Position numbers and translations under genes: made by a program
In this document: one piece after another, positions 54,022 through 64,000 of the stretch
Position numbering within the stretch: position 1 is the first letter of the stretch
How the letters are laid out: every line of letters begins with the position of its first letter
Assembly (NCBI GenBank): GCA_003971905.1
Contig: RSEE01000058.1
Span: forward strand, 62,001 to 126,000
Direction: 5' to 3'
DNA: 64,000 nt
Source: Moniliella sp. 'wahieum'
Taxonomy: Eukaryota; Basidiomycota; Moniliellomycetes; Moniliellales; Moniliellaceae
Notes under the pieces: generated by a model
Database searches by the model: none
The model's input: only the letters and a program-made list of their open reading frames with translations
What the model was told of the DNA's origin: nothing

Positions 54022-55823
54022 ATGCGTCCCGTCGCAAGGCTACCCAAGCCGCCTGCCAGCGTGCCCAGCAGCTCCAGCAGCTCCCACCGCACCGCCGGCG
54101 CCCCCGCCACGTCCCCTGCGCTCGCCGGCACCTACGACCCCACGCTACAAGACCGTTATGACCACCCCATCCCCCTGTTCCCGCCGTCGCCCCCTCCTTT
54201 CTGGGCTACTGCAGCACAGGCGACAAGCCTTGCTATCCCTCCGCACGCTCTCCCCCATCCGCGCCACCCTGCTCGGCTCGAGCGCCCCCAAGACCTGGCA
54301 TCCCTCGAGGCGCAGCGGCTCGACTCGTATGCCCAATTCAAACACTTTCTCGGTCTTGAAAAGGACGCGGACTTGCCCCCCGTATGCTCCCCAAGCGCTC
54401 TCGTGAACGGGATGGTTGCGTTACCGGCCCAGGTCAAGGCCCCGTCCCAGGCTTCGGGCTTGGTATTTCCACCTTCTGGCGTCTCTCCGCGTTCAAGTCT
54501 GCCTGACGGGGCCCCGGCGCATCCAAACGCCAATCCACAAACTTCTGTCCCACCTGCTTCACTCAGTCTCGATCGTCTGACATTCAGCTTCGATCCCTCG
54601 GGCGCCGACTTGGCCCCTGTTGTTCTGGCTGGTAGCCAACCCGTGTTTACCACCCAAGCGCTCCCCCTGGTCACAGCGCCACCGCCCCCCTGCCTTCCAG
54701 CGCAAGACTGCAAAAGTGCCGAAGGGGCTTTTCGGCCCGGACGCGATGAGCGCTCCGTTTCTCACATGCCGGTTGGCAAATCGACTGGCTCGCGCCGCTC
54801 GCATCCATACCGCTTGGATACCAAGAACCACCGCCGCAGCCCCTCGAACGTTTCAGACCGGTCTGATTTGAGTCCAAAGGCATCTCCCCTTGGCGGGAAG
54901 GCGGCTACGCTTCCCGTACTTGCTCCGCATTCACCCATAAGCACAACCTCAGGCTCAGAGCAGTCCCGAGCCGAAAGTGCACTTGACTCACCGGCAAGCC
55001 AGACGCCCAGCGTCTTATCTCCTCCGCAGTCGGCCGGTGAAGCATCTACGGACCGCCGCCTCTCGCACCTGTCCACCTCGGATACCGGATTGGCAGAATT
55101 GGGGTTGTCTAACAAGCCGATCCATAACCTCCAAGTGACCACGGCCAAGACCAAGGCTGCCTCGGTGTCGCGTCGAAAAGCAGCGGCTCCCTTCAAGTGT
55201 CCTGTTCCTGGCTGTGAGAGCTCGTTTACGCGGGCTCTCAACTTGCGTGGTCATCTCCGCTCCCACACGGACGAACGTCCATACTCATGCCGATACTGCG
55301 AGCGGTCCTTTGCCCGTGCTCACGATAAGCGACGGCATGAGAAGTTGGTGCGTTTCCCCTTGTGTCTTGTTTTTCCTCAGCCAAACTGACATCCTCCCGG
55401 AAGCATTTGAATATCCGTCCTCATACCTGTGAAAGTTGCGGCAAGATGTTTGCGCGTGTAGATGCCCTGAACCGCCACCACCGCCAAGAAGGGGAGGTGT
55501 GCGTTCCTCGGTCCGAGAGCGGTACTTCCCCAATGCCTACAGGACCGACTCCCATGGCCCCTTCGCCCGTGGGTCAGATCTTGACCCCTACCCTACCCTA
55601 TCCCCCACCACAACTGTCCTATGCCTCATTCGGCTCTGCATCATCAGCAAGCAGCCCTCTGGCACCGCCCACTATGCCAACGACGGAGCTGCTCGTGCCG
55701 CACCTTCCCACGTTGGCCGACTGTAACCCCGCCGGACCGCCTATGGCCTACGTTCCTCTTGTGCCCGATGGACTTTCGGACCAAGCGATCTGGGCCCCGC
55801 GCTTTGCTGGCCACGTGTTGTGA
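54022..55823 (+). CDS. C2H2 zinc-finger transcription factor
   Basis: A likely nuclear DNA-binding protein. From ATG 54022 (MRPVARLPKPPASVPSS) runs a ~400-residue Ser/Pro/Ala-rich low-complexity region. The fingers follow: finger 1 CPVPGCESSFTRALNLRGHL with RSH (C-X4-C-X12-H-X3-H), then linker TDERPYS, finger 2 CRYCERSFARAHDKRRHEKL. A 56-base intron (55348-55403, GTGCGT...CTGAC...GAAG) splits finger 2 just before its last histidine. Exon 2 continues HLNIRPHT and finger 3 CESCGKMFARVDALNRHHRQ ending EGEVC, a C-terminal finger of CCHC form found in several fungal C2H2 factors. A Pro-rich tail ends at 55823. The upstream frame is open further 5' but crosses repeats, so ATG 54022 is preferred. 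No frame slips are needed. Confidence 0.87.
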
Positions 55824-57277
55824 TGACAAACTGCTTACTGGTCCTTTTCCTTTCCCTTTTCCTTTTCCGTTTCCTTTTCCTTGTTCCTCTGTCGCACCCC
55901 AGTTACCTATTGGCTTGCCCTGATATATGATCACCCTATATATTTCTGTCCTCCCCTCCTCGCTCGCCCCTCAAACCACTCCCCTGCGTGCTGGCCTTCG
56001 GCTTGCGGCTTTGTCTTCATTCCCTTGGAGATGCCGCCTTACTGTCCTAGCTGCCCCCTCCCTTCTACCTCTTTCGGCTCCTACAACTCAGTTTCGACGT
56101 TGGCAGGGCGAGGGGAGAACTCTATGAGAACTCAAGGCAAGGGGGGGCGGGGGAGCTGAATACTTCTGTTGCTGTTTGGGGGGCCAACGGCCACCAGCGC
56201 ACGTTCACACGTTCACACGCGAAAGCGCATCTAAACATTACTTCTACGCTCTCGCGCTCATCATGATGGCCTGCGTGTGGGTGTTGCTGTTATCAGGTAC
56301 TGGTATAGGGAGCGTGCCGAGACCACATACTCGTACGGCCATGCCGATGCTCATGAACGATTGACTGCATGGCTGGCCGTCGACGTCTCAGCTGAGACGC
56401 TGAGGCTGAGTGCTCCTGACACATAGCTTGCTCACTGTGGGGTTTCTGCGGAGGCATGTGGGACAAAGTGAGGCCTGAGGGCCTGGGGAAGCGCTAAGCT
56501 GAGCTCGCGTCGTCCCCGCCGTCCCCACGCTGGCTAGTTGACTAGGACTAGTCGAGAGACTACGCTTGCGCAGGTCGGTCGGGGCTAGGGGGTGGCTGAA
56601 AGCTTAATACCCAGGCTCAAACTACAGCTGGCTAGCAGCGTGCACCATGCGGTTGTTGGCGAGTGTTGCGGTGGGTGCACTTTGATCGATCATCGATCCA
56701 TGCTCGGTGACCGGTGACCGGTGACCCCGTGGGGGCTAGGCACTAGGGGGGGGGTGGGGCGGTCCCATACATGCCCCCGCGAAGCCCGGTACAACTGACT
56801 AGTGGCTAGGATATAGTGCGTATGACATCACAGTGAAGCTTGAAGCTGGAGGTCACGCTCACGACTTCTCAAGTGCCCTTGTTCCCAGGCGCAGCCTTGC
56901 GGGCATCTCGAGATTCCCATCTACTCTACCAGATCCATTGTCCGCCCGCGCTCCCCAGTTCGACATTTGAGTTTTGGACGTTAGACTGACCAACCCTCGG
57001 CCTCATTAATCATTTCGGCCCCCGCGCGATGGGGGGCATCGATGACGATGACTATAGCGAGGCGGAAAGAGACGCAGCTGTATGTGGACACGGATGCATT
57101 TCGGTGCTGCTGTGGCTCTCGCGGGGGGCCGGTGAGTTCACCTGCTTGTGGAATATGGAATGCTTGTGCGTGGAGGCCGGAGGGGACGCGTGTTGCATGT
57201 TGTCGCACGTCGTACGGGTAATGTATGTATCGGATGCATGACTCAATGATGAACAATTCGCAGGAAAGCGTTTTTGG
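55824..57277. other. Intergenic; pyrimidine tract and palindrome island
   Basis: After the zinc-finger stop comes a CCTTTTCC/CTTTTCCTTTTCC tract (55841-55885), probably 3' UTR. Palindromic words cluster at 56380-56830: CAGCTGAGACGCTGAGGCTGAG, TTGATCGATCATCGATC, GGTGACCGGTGACCGGTGACC and GACTAGTGGCTAG. No gene is recognised. Confidence 0.5.
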
Positions 57278-57602
57278 TTAGAGCTTTTTTATTCGTCGGT
57301 CTCGGAGTCTGCCGACCCGGCCGCGCCGACCAGCAACTGCCGAACGCAGCGGAGCATCGGCCGAAAGAATCCTCAAGACACCCCCCACACTAGGGCCGTA
57401 TACTAGGCGGGGAGACGCTGCTCCACCTACATAGCCTTGTTCCAAAAGGTAGTCTCGTGTCTCTTTCAATGTCTCAGGCATCGATCATCCCATCATCGAT
57501 CCCTCTCCCCGTCGGGTCCCGAGGGACTATAGGGAGCACCATCCCCGCCTTGCATCTTCCTCTCTCCCCTTTCTCCTCCGTCGCTTCGGTCGTGTCGGCC
57601 AT
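57278..57602 (-). CDS. Small uncharacterised protein (uncertain)
   Basis: A possible ~105-residue protein starting MADTTEATEEKGERGRCKAG at 57602. It continues VLPIVPRDPTGRGIDDGMID, then after a one-base slip PETLKETRDYLLEQGYVGG, RLVYGPSVGGVLRILSAD and a basic end (RRGRVGRLRDRRIKKL) at 57278. The acidic start, the helical KETRDYLLEQGY segment and the consistent composition suggest coding, but I recognise no family. Confidence 0.33.
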
Positions 57603-59093
57603 TGCATGAAACCTATGTATAGTAGCCCTCCGATTCCGGAGGCGACGATCGATGATCGGTGAAATACCAGCGTCTTGTGGGTGTGTGTGTTGGTCAAAAC
57701 GGTAGGGATTTTTTACACAACACAACACTATTATATACGGTGTTGGGGAACTTGATTGGCTGTGGCTAGATATAGCTGACTATAGTGAGTGGCGCATACA
57801 GATGCATACCACGTGCTTTTTTGTTTGTACCAGGAGAACCCCATTGTTTACCAACGGTAACTTCTCCAGAACAAAAAGATCAAGCGCCTAAAAAAGTCAC
57901 GAAAAGTGAAGAGCGGACGCCAGTCTCCGTCGACCCAACTCGTAGCATACTCAGTGGGGAAGATGGTCGGATGACCGCGCGACAGTACTCAGTACTCAGT
58001 GTTAATAGACGCTGTTCTATCTTCCTCCCAGGTTCAAGCTTCAAGCTTCAAGCTTCACTAGCACGATTCGAACACCGAACCATCTCTACTCCATACAGAA
58101 ATTCAAAACGGGGTGTGCACCACTCTTTACATCAGCATCGCGTAAGCCACCGGGAGCGCAGCCAGCCACGCCAGCCAGCGCGTATCGGTGATATTGTTTT
58201 CCAGCGTGGATGGGTTCCAGCGTGGAATGGTGGCTACGGTGGCTACGGTGGCTAAGGTGGCGACGCAGCACCAAGCTGGGGCGAAGCCCCAGCCGACCGG
58301 GCCGTAGGCCCGGTGGTCCTCCTCGTTGAATTTATCGGACAACCTACTTTTGTGAGCTGAAGCTCTGAAGTCCCCTATAGCCAACAGGCCTTTTCAGTTG
58401 CCGAGGCACGAGCAGAAAAAGTTATGTAGTAGTTTTCCCTCTGCCCCTTAGCGTCGCGTCAGACCTCATCGATGGCCGATCATTTATGGTCACACGCGTC
58501 ACATAACGCCGTTGAGCTCTGTCTGTGCCTTTGTGTTTCACCCCATTCTTGCTGCCGGTAAGACTGGTGTACGTTGCGAAGACTTACTCATAAACGACCT
58601 GCAGCGTACTAAGGAGATCCCGAGAGACGCAAAGAAGATGAGACAACGGGGGATCCTCGATCCGAGGACTATAATAAGTAGGCGAGACGAGGAAGAAATA
58701 TTTGTTTTTTTTGTGTGGTTTCTGCCGATGCCCGTTTGCTCCTCCGGCCACAGGCCACCTCAGGCCGGCCTTAGGCTTGAAGTGGTAAAAGCTTAAGAAG
58801 AAAGACTACACTGTATGCATGTGCTATCCAGGGGACTGGCACCTAAGGCCTAACATCGCGTTGTTATTATATGCTGAAACCATAACTACCTGCAAAAAGC
58901 CAATATCCAACCGCAAGGGTCAAGTAGAAACGAAAATGAGGTGTCGCTGCTCTGAGTAGGAACGGTAAAAGGGCACAACAACAATTTTGAGCCCACCACA
59001 GCCGCATCATATCATACCAAGGATGTGGGCTTTGAGAAAAAAAAAAAAAAAGTGTAGGTGACGGAGCCTTCCCTTCAAGCTGCGTCAGCTTGT
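57603..59093. other. Intergenic, no gene recognised
   Basis: Contains CTTCAAGCTTCAAGCTTCAAGC (58031-58056), GTGGCTACGGTGGCTACGGTGGCTAAGG (58230-58260) and GATCGATGATCGG words. A 15-A run at 59037-59051 lies just downstream of the gamma-glutamyltranspeptidase stop (as T15 on its strand). No coding frame is convincing. Confidence 0.5.
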
Positions 59094-61120
59094 TCAAGGC
59101 AGGGCCGCCGCCCGAGCCGAAAGCTGACGAACTTCTGAGCCACCGAGAAGTGTGGCATTGTCGAACCGTTGAATCCCCTGGGCGGTCGAGCCACCCGGAG
59201 CAACATAGGTGATGTTGTGGCCGACCTCAGTGAGGAAGGCAGCGGTTTGATTGGAAAAACCAACCCAGCCCGGGATGACTGGGTCGGATTCGGCCCATTC
59301 CAGTTGCGTGGTATCCGGAGAGAGTTGGTTGTGCCAGCGTGGTTGGGCGAGCGACTGCTGAACATTAATTTCGCCCTTGCTCGAGAGAAGGTTGAATCCG
59401 TTGATGATGTTGGCCGTGATGATTTTCGACCCGCCCGCCGAGCCAATCGCAAAGAACAGTTCCCCCGTCGTCGCGTTTTCCCCAATCGTGGGTGAAATGG
59501 AGGAGAGAGGCCGTTTTCCGGCCGCAGGTTCGTTTGCGGGCGAAGGGGCGTACCCAAACGAGTTGGCGCCCGGCACGGCAAAGTCGTCCATCTCGTCGTT
59601 CAGCAGAATTCCATCCGACGTCCACACCTGACTACCCCAAATCAGGTTGACCGTCGTGGTCAGCGTCACAGCGTTGCCCTGGGCATCGACTGCTACCAAC
59701 TCGGACGTGCCCGCTTCCTTGTGGCGGGGAGGTAGGCGGAAGGGTTGTATTCAGCCGCGGGAAGAACAGAGGTATCATTGATCAAGGCTGCCTTCCGCGC
59801 TGCATCCTCAGGGCTGATGAAGATTTTTTGAATGTCGGTTGCGTTCTTAACAAAAGCGGGGTCACCCAGTTCTGTACGCTCGCCATAGGCAAACTTGGTA
59901 CTCTCAATCAACCGATGCAAGGTCACGTTCGAGTTGGGAGAGGTGGTGTTGATAGCATCAATGGTAGCCAAAGCAGAGAGCACAACGGTGCCCGAGCTTG
60001 GTGCGACAGAAGAGAAGACATTGTAGGACCCATTGGCAAAGGAAATGTTGTTGGCCTCGCGGACGATGGCAGTATAGTTAGCCAGGTCACCAAGGGAAAG
60101 AATGCCACCCGTAGCCTGAGCTGCAGCCACCGTATTGATCGCAATTTCGCCCTTGTAGAACGCATCGGCACCCTGTTGTTGGATGGTACGAAGAGTTTGA
60201 GCGTACCGCGGCTTCTTGATAATGTCCCCCTCCTTGGCCGCCTGGCCCGTGGGGCAGTAAACCTCCCGGGCGTACGGCAAGCCACAGAGCGTCTCGTTGT
60301 AAGCAGCGATCTCGACGCCCAACTGGGACGGGACGCGGAACCCGCCCTCGGCAATCTCGATGGCCTGTTCAAACAGGGTGGCCCAGGGCAACTTGCCATG
60401 CCGGCTATGGAGTAGCTCCCATCCCCTCAGCTCTCCGGGCACGCCCACTGCCAAACCACCAACGGTGGATGCATCCGGGTTGGAATTGTTGCTGTAAATG
60501 GTAGAGTTGCCGAGGGCAGGTAGCGATTCGCGGAAGTCAATCGTTTCGTACGTGGCATTGATGCGGGCAGTGGGGTCGGAGCTATTGGTTCCTTCTGGTA
60601 CAGAGCGCACGAGCATAAATCCGCCCCCACCAATGTTGCTGTGGAAGGTGTCAATGACGCCCACACAAAGAGCGGCACCAATGATCTATAATCAGCGTTC
60701 AGGCTGGTTAGTCAAGCCCACTGTTCCTTAACAAATAGACTGCAAGAAGATACGCACTGCGTCGGCGGCGCTCCCGCCTTTACTGAGCAAGTCAGCGCCC
60801 ACGTTGCTGCAGACGTCCACTTCAGTGCTCACTGCCCCGCCCGCACCTTGCACGGCATGCTCGGGAGCAAACCCCTGGGATTTTGCCTTAATGGCAGGCA
60901 GATCAGTGTCGTTGAGAGTGGTGTAGTTGCCCGATGGCAAGGGTGAGGCACTGGGATAGAAGACAGGGGCACTGCTGCTGGTCGTGGCCGAGGTGGAAGA
61001 GGCTGAGACGGATGTGGGAGCGGCGGAGCTTTGGGCTGAGGCTTCGTTCACATAGGGCAAGGGCGTAGCCTGGACGGTAGAGGCGGCCAGGAGCAGCACC
61101 GTGGACAAGACGGCGCGCAT
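59094..61120 (-). CDS. Gamma-glutamyltranspeptidase
   Basis: Secretory-pathway enzyme that cleaves the gamma-glutamyl bond of glutathione, a self-processing N-terminal-nucleophile hydrolase. A signal peptide MRAVLSTVLLLAASTVQA starts at 61120. A Ser/Thr-rich linker follows, then FAPEHAVQGAGGAVSTEVDV and LLSKGGSAADA. A 72-base intron (60757-60686, GTGCGT...TTATAG, phase 0) leads into IIGAALCVGVIDTFHSNIGG, GGGFMLVR, the ETIDFRE arginine motif, VGGLAVGVPGELRGWELLH and the HRLIESTKFAYGERTELGDP block. After a one-base slip near 59730 comes the new N-terminus EAGTSELVAVDAQGNAVTLT, whose threonine (GTS) is the nucleophile. ISPTIGE and SAGGSKIITAN form the substrate pocket. Stop at 59094. Total ~640 residues, normal for fungal GGT with an added linker. 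Confidence 0.94.
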
Positions 61121-62077
61121 GCTGGGCGGGGGAGGGGGGCTGGTGGGAAGAGACGAGGAAGAGAGGCGGCTGGACGGGTACTTTTTAAGTCGGCAAGGCG
61201 GAGAAATTGCGTCATGGGAGAGTGATCGACGGAACTGCTGTTGATAGCAATGCACTGACCAAGCGGGCAGATATCGTATCCCCAGGGCGGGACCAGTCCG
61301 ATCAGGCACTCGTCAGAGCCCCCAGAAGACGGAGGGCGAAGGAAACAGGAGGTCCGTCAGCGCTCAGCGTCATCGACATCGACATCGTTCAGTACGTGCA
61401 TCGATCATCGATCATAGGGAAAACGAGCGTTAGGTTTCTTCCTGCCTGTGTGGGCCCTCGGGGTAAAGGGGTGTAGTTTGGCGTAGTAGGGACGCTATAA
61501 GCGCCTAGCGGCTACCTATCTTACCAATGCCGCTATCAGCCACTCCCATCTGGCTGCGCACGGCCCACCCTCAGGCCTCAGGCCCGCTGCTGCTGTTCTT
61601 GTGTGCCTTCGCGTTCGTTCTTGCGTTCGTTCGTTCGTTCGTGCGCTCTGCGCTGCGACGGCTGTCGATGTCGAGCATGCCGATTTCATCGATCATCGAC
61701 ATCATGCATCACAGATCATTGTAATCATTCGATGATCTGTGCGCATCCCAACCAGCACCACGGCAGTCGGAGGGGCACAGCGCCACAGCGCCACCGCGCG
61801 CCTGCTTGGCGTGCCTGCACGCAGCGCTTCTGCTGGCCCCGTGCCTGCTGCATTCACGCCATCCACATCCCTTCTCTGCCTCGCTGCAGCCACACGGCCC
61901 AACCAATGCGAGAGTCACATCGACTGTCTGCGTTGCAGCCACTACCGCCACTGCGCAGCCCGGCGCCGATGTGCCGCGGCCCGCCTCTCGGCTTTTGTCT
62001 GTCTGCCTCGTCTGCCTATAACTGTCTTTTCAGATCTTATCGCGTTATCGCTTCCCGCCCGCCGTACCACGTGCACC
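61121..62077. other. Intergenic, GGT upstream region
   Basis: The first ~200 bases should hold the GGT promoter. Further on come GATCATCGATCAT words (61390-61420, 61690-61740), a GTTCGTTCGTTCGTTCG stretch (61614-61641) and GC-rich DNA with several accidental frames. No gene is recognised. Confidence 0.45.
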
Positions 62078-62704
62078 ATGCCCCCCCCATCTCTATTTCC
62101 GAGACGACGGAACTGATCTGGGGAGAACACTCGCCCTTCTCCCGGAGACCCTTCCTCCTCCCCTGGCGGCTACACCAACTCAACGGCTCCATCGTCTGGC
62201 CCTGGCCCGATGGGCTCCTTCGCCATGACGCGGAGCCCGTTTGAACGTCTTTTCACGCTCCTCAGGAAGGGTACCAGCATATGTATGAACGCGAGGTCTT
62301 TTTCAGAACAACATGGCCCTCAAAACACAGCAATAACTCCCCCAAAAGAGACCACCTCGGAGGCACAACGCATGTCCCCCCATAGGGTCTCACCACTTGA
62401 CAGCTGCGACGATCAACACGATACCCGGCATCGCCGAGCGGATCACGCGCAAGGGCAACAACTATCGACGGCTGTTGTGGGGTCAAAAAGCAGCATATAC
62501 TTCTTCTATGGCTAACCCCAACACCGATCCCCCACGTCCCTACACTAGCAAACTGATTGTTTTGAGAGTAGGCCGTCTCAAGACCTCGCTTTCCTGAACC
62601 GAGACTTCGGGCGACGGCAGCCAGAGTGCCGAGACCTTCTTCTCCACCGAGTTGATCCCGCTCTCTTCCCGGAGCGCCGTCAGAGGTGGGAGGAGATGCG
62701 TTAA
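62078..62704 (+). CDS. Uncertain small gene
   Basis: Protein-like fragments on the plus strand follow one another: MPPPSLFPRRRN at 62078, then GGYTNSTAPSSGPGPMGSF and MTRSPFERLFTLLRKGT, then EVFFRTTWPSKHSNNSPKRD, then INTIPGIAERITRKGNNYRR with LLWGQKAAYTSSMANP, and finally DLAFLNRDFGRRQPECRDLL and PERRQRWEEMR with a stop at 62702-62704. The last two fragments look especially coding. Frame changes could be introns or indels. I recognise no family. Confidence 0.33.
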
Positions 62705-63183
62705 AGGGCAAAAATCTCCGAATACACTACAGACTGTAGGTGCCAACCACTGATTTGGTCGGAACTTGTGTTCCTACTCGCCCCGTCCCCCACGTCTACT
62801 ATATAGCCCCCCAATATACGACCACTGCATTCAGCTGGCAGACGCAGGCCTGCTTTCGTCAATGATCTTAAAATGATTAGCGAGGCCAAAGATGGGCAAG
62901 TTCGCGTAAGAGTCGGAACCTTTAAACACCACAGACATAAGAGCGAGTGCGACTGTGCTACAAACCGACTTGCAAGTTCCAGGACCACTGCCACTGCCGC
63001 ACAACCGACTGCGGCCAGCCAAAAGACTCCTGGCGTGAAGTGTGTATTCAGAGAGAATATGAATCTGTGGCATTTCCCCTTCTATACCACACGCTAACAA
63101 CACGTGGCCACGAGCATCGTGACGAAGCATACTGCAAGGTAATCGTTTCGGTAAACACGCATGTACTTTGCGATCACACGCGA
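62705..63183. other. Short intergenic stretch
   Basis: No convincing coding frame and no notable repeat. It separates the uncertain gene on the left from the 3' end of the Gln-rich gene. Confidence 0.4.
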
Positions 63184-63565
63184 TTAAAGACCAGGCAGGT
63201 TCTGGCCCGTGAGCGACTTGAAGCCCGACTCGATACCGTTGCTGATCTCCTGGGTCTGGTTCTGGCTCAGGTCGTGGCCGAGGACCTGCTGCTCGCCGTA
63301 CTCAACAGCCTTGTCAACGTAGTCGTTGGTGAAGCCACCCTGCTGGCCCTGCTGCTGGCCTTGCTGGCCTTGCTGGTTGCCCTGGGGCTGTTGCTGTTGC
63401 TGGATTGGGATGGAGAGGACTGGAAGATGGGAGATGGGGTTAGCTTTTCGTACTTCAAGGAGTATGCCTTGTGTGGGGCCATGCATCGTGCCTCAGGGAC
63501 GCATCCGCAATCGGTGACGGCAGGAGAGAAGAGGGGGAAAGGTGCAAAATAAGACGTACGTCCAT
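63184..63565 (-). CDS. Small glutamine/glycine-rich protein
   Basis: A small protein of ~80-90 residues with no family I can name. A two-codon first exon (Met-Asp, 63565-63560) is followed by a 140-base intron (63559-63420, GTACGT...TTCCAG). Exon 2 encodes a Gln-rich stretch (IQQQQQPQGNQQGQQGQQQG), then FTNDYVDKAVEYGEQQVLG, HDLSQNQTQEISNGIESGF and KSLTGQNLPGL, stop at 63184. The splice as drawn leaves the frames one base out of step, consistent with the indel problem seen throughout. The polar, helix-prone C-terminal half resembles abundant small fungal stress proteins, but that is only an impression. Confidence 0.6.
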
Positions 63566-64000
63566 GATGTTAGAGTTGACAGTAACGTTGGTGGGGGTAA
63601 TCAAGAAGGAGGAGGAAGACAGAGGCGTTTTATATACCCGCCAGACCAGCAGTTTCCGCTGTGGATGGAAGGATGCACATGGCACGTGTGCAGTGGACGG
63701 ATAAGGAACGGCGTTCGGGTGGGTGGATGGCTTGGCTTGCCACAGACAGGCGCTCGCCTTGCTCGCCACACCGAACTGCTCGAATGTTCGTTGGACGGAC
63801 ATGGTGCAGGCACAGCACTGGTACAGTCGCCTGCCTCGCCCTGGCTGCGTATGCGTGATGCTGATGCATGATGCACCGCTTTCCAGTTGCGAGTGACTAA
63901 GTGACTCGTCCCTTGCCCGCGCGTCACTAATCATGGTCGCTTTGATTCACCCCCATAACAGTGGCATGCGACACCTTCATTGTCATGTATCATGCATGTC
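63566..64000. other. Right end of window, no gene recognised
   Basis: Upstream region of the Gln-rich gene. It ends with ATGCATGATGC and CATGTATCATGCATG words resembling the array at 53566-53640. No complete gene is seen. Confidence 0.45.

Noticed and set aside
59037-59051. A15 run as the tail of a retroposed sequence
   Set aside because: It lies just behind the GGT stop with no duplicated flanks or SINE-like body.
2-64000. A coordinated gene cluster (secondary metabolism or mating locus)
   Set aside because: Neighbouring genes are unrelated housekeeping, transport and secretory genes; no synthase, pheromone receptor or homeodomain pair was recognised.

Overview
This is a window of nuclear DNA from a fungus, most likely a basidiomycete. 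The genes are split by short introns of about 55-140 bases with GT...AG ends. They encode typical fungal proteins: an OPT peptide transporter, a LIP-family secreted lipase, an F-box protein, a mitotic cyclin, the Rieske subunit of complex III, cytosolic ribosomal proteins, and gamma-glutamyltranspeptidase. Both a chromodomain Ty3/gypsy and a Ty1/copia retrotransposon are present. I could not settle the species. Coding stretches are GC-rich; the long intergenic stretches are mixed in composition and repetitive.

Layout, left to right: the 3' part of a palmitoyl-protein thioesterase gene with an odd membrane tail (2-1140); an OPT transporter (2442-5209, minus); ribosomal protein uL6/RPL9 (7181-7756, minus); a B-type cyclin (9727-11004, minus); a complete gypsy chromovirus on the minus strand (12575-18267, 5-bp target duplication CCAAC); a retroelement graveyard; ribosomal protein eL37 (21536-21802, plus); an SRP-receptor-beta-like GTPase (23487-24272, minus); two unrecognised minus-strand genes (24.4-27.5 kb); the Rieske iron-sulfur protein (27661-28651, minus); a secreted lipase (30798-32319, plus); a protein kinase (35401-36960, plus); a membrane protein (37383-38024, minus); an MDR-family reductase and an F-box protein tail to tail (38668-41480); a solo LTR of the gypsy family (43362-43542, duplication TCGTC); a complete copia element on the plus strand (47207-52757, duplication AGCAA); a C2H2 zinc-finger factor (54022-55823, plus); gamma-glutamyltranspeptidase (59094-61120, minus); and a few small uncertain genes near the right end. 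The genes do not form a functional cluster. They look like ordinary housekeeping and secretory genes separated by TE-rich, gene-poor DNA.

Two window-wide observations matter for any reader. First, most conserved genes (PPT1, OPT, RPL9, Rieske, lipase, kinase, GGT, both retroelements) are broken by one- or two-base frame shifts, often at short homopolymers. The paired LTRs differ almost only by indels. This looks like consensus indel error in the assembly rather than mass pseudogenisation, so gene calls here are reconstructed across frames. Second, the intergenic islands share a small vocabulary of palindromic words (CTAG/ACTAGT, GGTGACCGGT, GATCATCGATC, AGGCCT, AAGCTT, GAGTACTC) that no gene or recognised TE explains. 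I did not find a convincing new multi-gene system.
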